In this document: positions 1 through 4,949 of the stretch, piece after piece
Layout: each line of letters begins with the position of its first letter
Position numbering within the stretch: position 1 is the stretch's first letter
The notes under the pieces: generated by a model
Databases searched by the model: none
Told to the model about the DNA's origin: nothing
Seen by the model: only the letters and a program-made list of their open reading frames with translations
DNA from: Candidatus Latescibacterota bacterium
GTDB lineage: Bacteria; Latescibacterota; UBA2968; GCA-2709665
Length of the DNA stretch: 5,019 bases
Assembly: GCA_030746455.1 (NCBI GenBank)
Contig: JASLMQ010000953.1
Coordinates: forward strand, 1-5,019
Reading direction: 5' to 3'
Program-made: the position numbers and the translations under genes

Positions 1-345
1 GACTTCCACGCCGAGGCCACCTCCGAGAAGATCGCCTTCGGCTGGTTCGCCGATGGGCAGGTCAGCGCCGTCATCGGTACGCACACCCATGTCCAGACGG
101 CCGACGAACGCGTGCTTCCCGGAGGCAGCGCCTACATCACAGATGTAGGAATGACAGGCCCCCACGACTCGGTGATCGGAACCCAGAAGGAGATCATCGT
201 CCAGCAGTTTCTGGATCGGTTGCCCGCTCGGTACGAGCCCGCGTCCGGGGACGTCAAGCTCTGTGGCGTGCTGATCGATGTCGACGAAGAAACCGGCAAG
301 GCGCGCCAGATCGAGCGGCTGCGCATCGACCTGGAGGAGTCCTGA
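1..345 (+). CDS. ymdB: YmdB/TIGR00282-family metallophosphoesterase, C-terminal part (5' end outside the window)
   Basis: The frame is open from the first base and stops with TGA at 343-345. It gives the last 114 residues of a protein whose family is usually about 260-265 residues long, so roughly 150 N-terminal residues are missing. Seen directly: [10 protein letters not shown] at the very start, [11 protein letters not shown] at residues 26-36, then [11 protein letters not shown] and SVIGTQKE. The three histidines (H3, H28, H30 of the fragment) are spaced exactly like the metal ligands H150, H175 and H177 of Bacillus subtilis YmdB. Family knowledge: these are cytoplasmic, two-metal calcineurin-like phosphodiesterases; B. 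subtilis YmdB hydrolyses 2',3'- and 3',5'-cyclic nucleotides and affects RNA turnover and biofilm formation. The gene often follows rny (RNase Y), which would lie upstream of this window. Its stop is two bases before the xseA start, suggesting coupled translation. The physiological substrate here is unknown. Confidence 0.93.
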   Translation, partial: DFHAEATSEKIAFGWFADGQVSAVIGTHTHVQTADERVLPGGSAYITDVGMTGPHDSVIGTQKEIIVQQFLDRLPARYEPASGDVKLCGVLIDVDEETGKARQIERLRIDLEES

Positions 346-347
346 GG

Positions 348-1550
348 GTGGCCGAGCGACCTTGCACCGTCACGGAAATCACCCAGGCCATCAAGCAAAC
401 GCTCGAGACCTCCTTCCCTCCCCTTTGGATCACCGGAGAGCTGGGCGATTACACCGTTGCCGCCTCCGGCCATCGCTACTTCACGCTGAAGGACGAATCC
501 TGCCAGCTCCGGTGCGTGATGTGGCGGTCACAGAAGATCTCCGACTTCACGCCCGAAGCCGGCATGCAGGTGCTCGCCTACGGGAAGGTGGCGGTCTACG
601 AAAGGGGCGGACAGTACCAGCTGAGCGTCAGCCAGCTCTTCCAGGCGGGCGTCGGCCAGCAGCAGCTTGCCCTTGAGGCGTTGAAGAAGAAGCTGCACGA
701 AGAGGGTCTGTTCGACCCGGACCGCAAGCGTCCCCTTCCCCCCTACCCCGGCGCCATCGGCGTGGTCACCTCACGGCGCGGCGCCGCCATCCGTGACATC
801 CTCAACGTACTGAAACGTCGGTTCCCCGCTGTCCGCGTCATCCTTCGTCCCGTCCTGGTTCAAGGCGACGGGGCGCCCGATGACATCGTTCGGGGCATTG
901 CCGACCTCAACGCGCTCGGCGATCCCGATATCCTCATCGTGGGCCGGGGGGGCGGCTCCGCGGAGGACCTCGCCGCCTTCGACACGGAGGAGGTCGTCAG
1001 GGCCATCGCGGGATCTGCGATCCCCGTGATCTCGGCCGTGGGACACGAGATCGACTTCTCGCTGGCCGACCTCGCCTCTGACTGTCGCGCGCCCACCCCG
1101 TCGGCTGCCGCCGAGTTGGCCGTTCGGGACCGGGCCGAGCTGCTGGATAGGGTTCACGACCTGTGTCGGAAGGCCTACGACTCCGTGACCAGGCTCCTCC
1201 AGGAAGACGCGGAACTCCTGGAGACCTACCGGGAGAGCTACGGCCTCAGGCGGATCGACGACTGGGTGCTCCAGCACATGCAGCGCGTCGATGAACTCCA
1301 TAAGGACCTCCAGAACGGCATCCGGAGCACCTATGCGGGCCGGGCCGAGAACTACCGGAGACTGACAGCTCAACTGGGTGCCTTGAGTCCGCTCTCCGTC
1401 CTGACCCGGGGCTACAGCCTGGCCCAGAGGGTCGACGACGACACCATCGTACAGGACGCCGGGTCTCTGGACGTCGGGGATCGATTGCGTCTTCGCCTTG
1501 CCCGGGGCGAGGCCGTCTGCACGGTTGACGAAACGCGTACGGAGACCTGA
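348..1550 (+). CDS. xseA: Exodeoxyribonuclease VII large subunit
   Basis: A 400-residue XseA, the catalytic subunit of exonuclease VII, which cuts single-stranded DNA from both ends into oligonucleotides in the cytoplasm. An N-terminal OB-fold (about residues 5-100) shows SGHRYFTLKD at 40-49. The catalytic domain shows GVVTSRRGAAIRDIL at 138-152, GRGGGSAEDLAAF at 199-211, AVGHEIDFSLADLASD at 230-245 and APTPSAAAE at 248-256. A helical, probably coiled-coil segment follows (about 257-345), then the C-terminal signature LSPLSVLTRGYSL at 346-358. The GTG start at 348 has GGAGGAG at 333-339, eight bases upstream, and gives the expected family N-terminus (TVTEITQAIKQTLE). The protein is shorter than E. 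coli XseA (about 456 residues); the difference seems to lie in the helical segment. All recognised motifs are intact. It lies between ymdB and xseB with gaps of 2 and 21 bases, so the three are probably co-transcribed. Confidence 0.97.
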   Translation: MAERPCTVTEITQAIKQTLETSFPPLWITGELGDYTVAASGHRYFTLKDESCQLRCVMWRSQKISDFTPEAGMQVLAYGKVAVYERGGQYQLSVSQLFQAGVGQQQLALEALKKKLHEEGLFDPDRKRPLPPYPGAIGVVTSRRGAAIRDILNVLKRRFPAVRVILRPVLVQGDGAPDDIVRGIADLNALGDPDILIVGRGGGSAEDLAAFDTEEVVRAIAGSAIPVISAVGHEIDFSLADLASDCRAPTPSAAAELAVRDRAELLDRVHDLCRKAYDSVTRLLQEDAELLETYRESYGLRRIDDWVLQHMQRVDELHKDLQNGIRSTYAGRAENYRRLTAQLGALSPLSVLTRGYSLAQRVDDDTIVQDAGSLDVGDRLRLRLARGEAVCTVDETRTET

Positions 1551-1571
1551 GCAGAAGGGGAGGCCACCGAA

Positions 1572-1832
1572 ATGCCATCTCAGGATCAGGAGAAGGAGCT
1601 GACCTTCGAGCAGGCCCTCAAGCAGCTCGAGGTCGCCGTTGACCGCCTGGAGCAGGGCGACCTGCCCCTCGACGAGGCGCTCAAGCTCTTCGAGGAAGGG
1701 CTGAAGGCTTCGAACGTCTGTCGAAACCGGCTGGAAGAGGCGAAGCAGCGTGTAGAAGTGCTCGTCTCCGAGAGCGGCGGGAGCCTGCAGCTGACCGATC
1801 TGGACACGCCGGGCGGATCCGAGGAGGGCTGA
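1572..1832 (+). CDS. xseB: Exodeoxyribonuclease VII small subunit
   Basis: An 86-residue XseB, close to the usual length of about 80. It has the family pattern in residues 10-62: LTFEQALKQLEVAVDRLE, then GDLPLDEALKLFEEGLK, a cysteine at C50 and RLEEAKQRVEVLV. The body is two predicted amphipathic helices. After residue 68 comes a short tail rich in Gly, Ser, Asp and Glu. Family knowledge: several XseB copies pack onto the coiled-coil arm of each XseA and are needed for nuclease activity; XseB has no active site of its own. The ATG start is preceded by GGGGAGG at 1557-1563 with eight bases of spacing, which supports this start. It follows xseA by 21 bases, so stoichiometry is probably set by separate strong initiation on a shared transcript. 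Confidence 0.96.
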   Translation: MPSQDQEKELTFEQALKQLEVAVDRLEQGDLPLDEALKLFEEGLKASNVCRNRLEEAKQRVEVLVSESGGSLQLTDLDTPGGSEEG

Positions 1833-1840
1833 TCGATATC

Positions 1841-1869
1841 TTGTCGTCCAGCGGTTTTGTGACTATCAT
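1841..1869 (+). promoter_or_regulatory. Candidate sigma70-type promoter ahead of nadK-recN
   Basis: TTGTCG at 1841-1846 (4 of 6 matches to TTGACA) and TATCAT at 1864-1869 (5 of 6 matches to TATAAT) are separated by exactly 17 bases, in the gap after xseB. Transcription would start near 1876, inside the GC-rich hairpin at 1875-1912, about 150 bases before the nadK start. The match is good but comes from consensus inspection only, and the housekeeping consensus of this organism is not known. Confidence 0.45.
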
Positions 1870-1874
1870 GACCT

Positions 1875-1912
1875 GGGCAGGGGGCTGAGGCGGTGCGCGC
1901 CCCCTGTTGCCC
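1875..1912 (+). terminator. GC-rich hairpin after xseB: terminator-like or 5' leader stem-loop
   Basis: GGGCAGGGGGC (1875-1885) pairs with GCCCCCT (1899-1905) and GCCC (1909-1912), with a three-base bulge GTT at 1906-1908 and a 13-base loop. It begins 43 bases after the xseB stop. Only GTTTAG follows, so a convincing U-tract is missing and intrinsic termination would be weak. If the candidate promoter just upstream is used, the same hairpin would instead sit at the 5' end of the nadK-recN mRNA, where such stems can protect against decay. The structure is clear in the sequence; its role is inferred. Confidence 0.45.
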
Positions 1913-1959
1913 GTTTAGCGATGCTGTGGGACTCGGAACTAGGAATCTCGCGCGCGTTT

Positions 1960-1986
1960 CTTCGTGCGCTTCGTGTTCTTCGTGGT
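1960..1986. repeat. Three tandem 9-bp units, CTTCGTGNN
   Basis: CTTCGTGCG, CTTCGTGTT and CTTCGTGGT run head to tail at 1960-1968, 1969-1977 and 1978-1986; the 7-base core is identical in all three. On the other strand the unit reads NNCACGAAG. Its translations (HEEHEAHEE or TKNTKRTKK) are the kind of low-complexity peptide often seen in spurious database proteins. I recall this as a dispersed intergenic repeat in several GC-rich environmental phyla, but that is memory, not a search. It lies 38-64 bases upstream of the nadK ATG and should not be read as coding. Confidence 0.7.
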
Positions 1987-2011
1987 ACACGCGTTCGCCG
2001 TACAGGGCCAT

Positions 2012-2019
2012 GAGAGGGG
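2012..2019 (+). promoter_or_regulatory. Ribosome binding site that supports the nadK ATG at 2024
   Basis: GAGAGGGG lies just upstream of ATG 2024; its AGAGG core (2013-2017) leaves six bases of spacing. The in-frame GTG at 1964 lies inside the 9-bp repeat and has no purine-rich stretch at a suitable distance. This decides the start in favour of 2024. Confidence 0.65.
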
Positions 2020-2023
2020 CAGC

Positions 2024-2878
2024 ATGAAGAAGATCGGGATCGTCGCCAACCCGCAGGCTCCCGACGTCGGCCGGGCCATCGACCACTTCATTGGACTGGC
2101 CGAGGCCGCAGGTATCAAGGTCAATCTGGCCGAGGGTCTCGAGACGGTCTGCTCGGGTACGGTCTGTCCGGCCTCCGATCTGTTCGAACGCTCCGATGTT
2201 GTCGTCGCTTTGGGTGGCGACGGTACGATCCTCCGTGCCGCCGCCCTGGGTAAGTCTACGGGAGTACCCATATTGGGCGTGAACATGGGACGCCTGGGCT
2301 TCCTCGCTGGCGCAACGCCCGATGAGCTTGTGGAGGGCCTGGAGCGCCTCAAGAGCGGCGGCTACGAGGTGGAGGATCGAATGGCCCTCGAGGCGAAGAT
2401 GGGAGGGTCCTCCGCGTTCGCTCTCAACGAGGTCGTGATCGAGAAGGGCGTCACCGCGAAGATGGTGCAGGTGAAGACCTCGGTCGAAGAGGCCCACGTC
2501 AGCTCCTTCCTTGGGAACGGCGTCATCGTGTCCACGCCCACCGGCTCCACGAGCTACAGCCTTTCCGCGGGCGGGCCCGTGCTCCACCCGGACCTCGAGG
2601 CGATGGTGCTCACGCCCATCTGCCCCCACTCCCTCACCCTGCGGCCGCTGGTCATCCCGGCGGATCAGTCGATTGAAGTTGAGGTGATCGCCGAACACAC
2701 CGACATCATGCTCACCACCGACGGTCACACCGTGGGCCCCCTCAAAGGGCGCGAGCGCGTCGTCGTGCGTTCGCTTCCGGAACCCGTTCGTCTGATCAAC
2801 CTTCAGGGCCTGTCTTTCTACAGCCTTCTGCGGCGAAAGCTGGACTGGAGCCTGGACCGGCGCCTTCCTGAGGAGTGA
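2024..2878 (+). CDS. nadK: NAD kinase (ATP- or polyphosphate-dependent NAD(+) kinase)
   Basis: A 284-residue NAD kinase, which phosphorylates the 2'-hydroxyl of the adenosine ribose of NAD to make NADP; it is the only de novo NADP source and acts in the cytoplasm. Seen directly: N-terminal strand KKIGIVANP (2-10); GGDGT at 64-68 with catalytic Asp66; GVNMGRLGFL at 86-95; the NAD-binding Asn-Glu pair N135-E136; the glycine-rich signature TPTGSTSYSLSAGGP at 171-185; and PICPHSLTLRP at 198-208. Length and domain order fit the bacterial family (about 260-300 residues). An in-frame GTG at 1964 would add 20 residues, but those are translated from the 9-bp repeat and do not belong to the family. The ATG at 2024 has a purine-rich site and yields the usual N-terminus. 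nadK and recN are neighbours in many genomes; here the recN ribosome binding site lies in the last nadK codons. Phosphate donor preference cannot be read from the sequence. Confidence 0.96.
   Translation: MKKIGIVANPQAPDVGRAIDHFIGLAEAAGIKVNLAEGLETVCSGTVCPASDLFERSDVVVALGGDGTILRAAALGKSTGVPILGVNMGRLGFLAGATPDELVEGLERLKSGGYEVEDRMALEAKMGGSSAFALNEVVIEKGVTAKMVQVKTSVEEAHVSSFLGNGVIVSTPTGSTSYSLSAGGPVLHPDLEAMVLTPICPHSLTLRPLVIPADQSIEVEVIAEHTDIMLTTDGHTVGPLKGRERVVVRSLPEPVRLINLQGLSFYSLLRRKLDWSLDRRLPEE
2870..2875 (+). promoter_or_regulatory. recN ribosome binding site within the nadK 3' end
   Basis: GAGGAG at 2870-2875 lies in the last nadK codons, directly before its TGA (2876-2878). It is eight bases from GTG 2884, the normal spacing. 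The alternative GTG at 2875 overlaps this motif and so cannot be served by it. This favours GTG 2884 as the recN start and implies translational coupling of nadK to recN. Confidence 0.7.
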
Positions 2879-2883
2879 CAGCC

Positions 2884-4584
2884 GTGCTCTCCCGATTGCA
2901 CGTGATCAACTACGCGCTCATCGATGACGTGGAGGCCGAGCTCGGTCCGGGACTCAACATCATCACCGGGGAGACCGGGGCGGGGAAGTCGATCCTGATC
3001 GGTGCGCTGGGACTCGTCCTGGGTATGCGGGCCAGCCCCGACGTCATCCGTACCGGCGAGAAGCGGTGCACCGTCGAGGCCGTCTTCGAGCTGGACGAGG
3101 CACACCCCTGTCTGGTGCACCTTTCGGACATGAAAATCGACGTCGATGACGGAGAGCTCATCATACGCCGCGAGGTCCTCTCCGAGGGACGCAGCCGATC
3201 CTACGCCAACGGAACAGCCATTCCCGCCCGATCGCTCCAGACTCTGGGCAAGGCGCTCGTCGACCTCCACGGTCAGCACGAGCACCAGTCGCTCCTGGAC
3301 GTGGGTCGCCACATCGATTTCCTCGACGGTTTCGGGGAGCTCGGGGACCTCAGGGAGGAAGCGACTGAGGCCTTCAGGCGGATGGCCTCACTCCAGAAGC
3401 GTCTGGCGGAGGCGGAGGCGGAGCGAGAGCGGCTCCGCGACCGGAGGGAGCTTCTTGGCTTCCAGGTCGAGGAGATCAACGCCGCGTCACCTGAGGCGGA
3501 AGAAGACGAGCAGTTGGCCCACGAGCAGTCCGTGCTCACACACGCCGAGCGGCTCATCGAATCCACCGTGGAGCTCGAGAACCTGCTCTACCAGGGCGAG
3601 GATTCCGTTCAGGACAGGCTTGCCTCGGCCGCCCGGCTTCTGGAAGAGGCCGCAGGGATGGATGCCTCCTTAGCCTCGCGAGCGGGAGAGCTCGATGGCT
3701 TGCGCTACGCCGTTGAGGAGCTTGCCCGGTTTTTCGGCGACTATGCCCAGCGCGTGGAGTACAGCCCCGATCGGCTGGAGGAGGTTACCGAACGGCTGGA
3801 GCTCCTGGGCCGTCTGAAGAAGAAGTACGGCGCCAGCTTGGAAGAGGTCCTGGCCTACTGCGAGAAGGCGTCAGCGGAGTTGGCGCGCTCCAACGAAGTC
3901 GAAGCCTCACTGAACGATATCTCGACCGACCTCGAGGCCGCCCGTAAGGACGTATCGGACCTGTGCGGCCGGCTGTCCGAGGCCAGAGAGGAGGCGGCCT
4001 GCCGTCTTGCGGCTGGAATCCAGGAGGCCCTGTCCGGCCTAGGCATGCCGGGGGTGCGATTCGAGGTTCGGCTGAACCGCACCGAGGGCGCCGACGGACC
4101 GGTCACCTGGCAGGGACGTCGGTACCAGGCGAGTGAGCATGGGATCGAGTTGGCAGAGTTCCACATTTCCACCAACCCGGGCGAGGCCATCCGCCCGCTG
4201 GTCAGAGTCGCATCGGGCGGCGAGATCTCCCGAATTATGCTCGCCATGAAGTCGGTCCTCGCTCGCACGGCCTCCGTGCAGGTCTTGATTTTCGATGAAA
4301 TAGACATCGGGATCTCCGGACGTATCGCCGAAGTCGTCGGTAGGAAGCTGAAAGACCTCTCGCAGACCTATCAGACCGTCTCCATCACCCACCTGCCTCA
4401 GATCGCCAAGATGGCGCAAAGGCACTTCTCTGTTCGCAAGGCAACGGAGAAGAGGCGCACCGTCACCCGGGTCCAGCACCTGGAGGGAGAAGCGCGCGCC
4501 GAGGAGCTGGCCAAGCTGATGGGCGGCGAGAGCATCTCCGAGGTCACGCTTCAGCACGCGCGCGAGCTCCTGGAGCAGGTGTAG
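2884..4584 (+). CDS. recN: DNA repair protein RecN (SMC-like ATPase)
   Basis: A 566-residue RecN, similar in length to E. coli (553) and B. subtilis (576) RecN. It is a cytoplasmic SMC-family ATPase that acts early at double-strand breaks, tethering DNA and helping RecA-mediated recombination. The N-terminal head has LSRLHVINYALIDD (2-15), Walker A GETGAGKS (29-36) and LVDLHGQHEHQSLL (125-138). A long, charged helical middle follows, with two coiled-coil stretches (about 155-240 and 295-380) and the RecN-typical RLKKKYG (310-316). The C-terminal head has the ABC signature VASGGEISRI (442-451), Walker B VLIFDEID (467-474) with Glu472, and switch histidine H503 in SITHLPQIA. The end LAKLMGGESISEVTLQHARELL is typical, so the protein is complete. 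An upstream GTG at 2875, overlapping the nadK stop, would add three residues. GTG 2884 is chosen because it gives the canonical N-terminus and correct Shine-Dalgarno spacing. No SOS box is evident nearby. Confidence 0.97.
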   Translation: MLSRLHVINYALIDDVEAELGPGLNIITGETGAGKSILIGALGLVLGMRASPDVIRTGEKRCTVEAVFELDEAHPCLVHLSDMKIDVDDGELIIRREVLSEGRSRSYANGTAIPARSLQTLGKALVDLHGQHEHQSLLDVGRHIDFLDGFGELGDLREEATEAFRRMASLQKRLAEAEAERERLRDRRELLGFQVEEINAASPEAEEDEQLAHEQSVLTHAERLIESTVELENLLYQGEDSVQDRLASAARLLEEAAGMDASLASRAGELDGLRYAVEELARFFGDYAQRVEYSPDRLEEVTERLELLGRLKKKYGASLEEVLAYCEKASAELARSNEVEASLNDISTDLEAARKDVSDLCGRLSEAREEAACRLAAGIQEALSGLGMPGVRFEVRLNRTEGADGPVTWQGRRYQASEHGIELAEFHISTNPGEAIRPLVRVASGGEISRIMLAMKSVLARTASVQVLIFDEIDIGISGRIAEVVGRKLKDLSQTYQTVSITHLPQIAKMAQRHFSVRKATEKRRTVTRVQHLEGEARAEELAKLMGGESISEVTLQHARELLEQV

Positions 4585-4600
4585 AGCCGGTCGACTCTAC
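4581..4600 (+). other. Small stem-loop overlapping the recN stop codon
   Basis: GTAGAG (4581-4586) and CTCTAC (4595-4600) form a six-base-pair perfect stem with an eight-base loop; the left arm contains the recN TAG (4582-4584). It lies 23 bases upstream of the stronger terminator-like hairpin. It is short and could be chance, or it could help 3'-end formation. Confidence 0.35.
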
Positions 4601-4623
4601 AAGCGCGCACGAGTGGCATGATT

Positions 4624-4656
4624 CAGGCCCACAATGCGATTTGCACTGTGGGCCTG
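4624..4656 (+). terminator. Strong terminator-like hairpin after recN
   Basis: CAGGCCCACA (4624-4633) pairs perfectly with TGTGGGCCTG (4647-4656). After one A/C mismatch the stem continues with TGC/GCA around the five-base loop GATTT, giving 13 pairs in all. It begins 39 bases after the recN stop. The bases that follow, GTCTTCTGCCTTC, are pyrimidine-rich with scattered T rather than a clean U-run, so termination may be partial or factor-assisted. It is the best candidate for the end of the nadK-recN transcript. Confidence 0.7.
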
Positions 4657-4731
4657 GTCTTCTGCCTTCACGCCCGTTCCTGCCCCCACGGCACGGTCTT
4701 CACCACCGACGTTCGTGGACATTATTCATGT

Positions 4732-4745
4732 TTCAATTTTCAATT
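4732..4745. repeat. Tandem TTCAATT duplication in an A/T-rich patch
   Basis: TTCAATT occurs twice back to back (4732-4738 and 4739-4745), within a stretch (about 4720-4746) much richer in A/T than the rest of the window. The other strand reads AATTGAAAATTGAA, similar to the AATTGAAA-type repeats I recall between genes in some Planctomycetes. Two copies are too few to be sure it is more than chance. Confidence 0.4.
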
Positions 4746-4753
4746 CCCCAATG

Positions 4754-4777
4754 CTTCTCTCCCCTCTTCTCCTCCTC
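4754..4777. repeat. 24-base uninterrupted pyrimidine tract
   Basis: Every base from 4754 to 4777 on the + strand is C or T, and the pyrimidine richness continues to 4790 with only two G interruptions (4778 and 4783). It is low-complexity sequence typical of intergenic DNA. Mirror symmetry is not good enough to argue for a triplex structure. Confidence 0.6.
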
Positions 4778-4818
4778 GTTCTGCCCTCTTAATCCCGAAT
4801 AGGCACCCGAACCGTAAG

Positions 4819-4836
4819 GCGGGGCTGAACCCCAGC
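4819..4836. repeat. GGGG-CTGAA-CCCC hairpin motif
   Basis: GCGGGG (4819-4824) pairs with CCCC (4830-4833) and GC (4835-4836) around the loop CTGAA, with one bulged A at 4834. Read on the other strand it is GCTGGGGTTCAGCCCCGC, which resembles a family of GGGG-TTCAG-CCCC intergenic hairpins common in environmental genomes (recollection, not searched). Confidence 0.45.
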
Positions 4837-4850
4837 GCTACGACTACCAA

Positions 4851-4892
4851 CCCCTCCTTCGTCGGGCTAGCCTCGATCCGACGAAATCGGGG
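4851..4892. repeat. Inverted repeat TTCGTCGG / CCGACGAA with an outer CCCC / GGGG stem
   Basis: TTCGTCGG (4858-4865) and CCGACGAA (4878-4885) are perfect complements around a 12-base loop. Outside a symmetric 3-by-3 internal loop, CCCC (4851-4854) pairs with GGGG (4889-4892), giving 12 pairs. There is no T-run on either side in a position that would make a standard intrinsic terminator. It may be part of a structured dispersed repeat. Confidence 0.5.
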
Positions 4893-4901
4893 GGTGCGAG
4901 T

Positions 4902-4949
4902 GGCGCGAAGCGCCTGGGTACCCAGGTTCCGCCTCGGGCCCAGGCCTGG
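4902..4949. repeat. Cluster of a hairpin and two perfect palindromes
   Basis: GGCGC-GAA-GCGCC (4902-4914) is a five-pair hairpin. It shares its last two bases with the perfect 14-base palindrome CCTGGGTACCCAGG (4913-4926), so the two foldings are mutually exclusive. A second perfect palindrome, CCAGGCCTGG, follows at 4940-4949. Three symmetric elements within 48 bases suggest a structured extragenic repeat or a binding site for a dimeric protein. Confidence 0.5.

Noticed and set aside
771..1373. A 200-codon open frame on the - strand opposite xseA
   Set aside because: It is a shadow of the xseA reading frame with no recognisable domain or ribosome binding site; xseA motifs on the other strand are unambiguous.
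1586..2728. A 380-codon open frame on the - strand spanning xseB, the gap and most of nadK
   Set aside because: It lies antisense to two certain genes, is stop-poor because of their GC-rich codon use, shows no family motif, and includes the HEEHEAHEE peptide made by the 9-bp repeat.
2875..2883. GTG 2875 as the recN start, giving a GTGA overlap with the nadK stop
   Set aside because: The only Shine-Dalgarno motif (2870-2875) overlaps this codon, while GTG 2884 has eight-base spacing and starts the canonical RecN N-terminus.
2700..2884. An SOS (LexA) box controlling recN, as in E. coli
   Set aside because: No CTG-N10-CAG or GAAC-N4-GTTC type operator at a promoter-like position was visible upstream of recN, which seems to be read through from nadK.
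4721..4750. A promoter on the - strand in the A/T-rich patch (TTGAAA with TAATGT)
   Set aside because: The spacing between the possible -35 and -10 elements is about 13 bases, too short, and no gene lies downstream on that strand within reach except recN in antisense.
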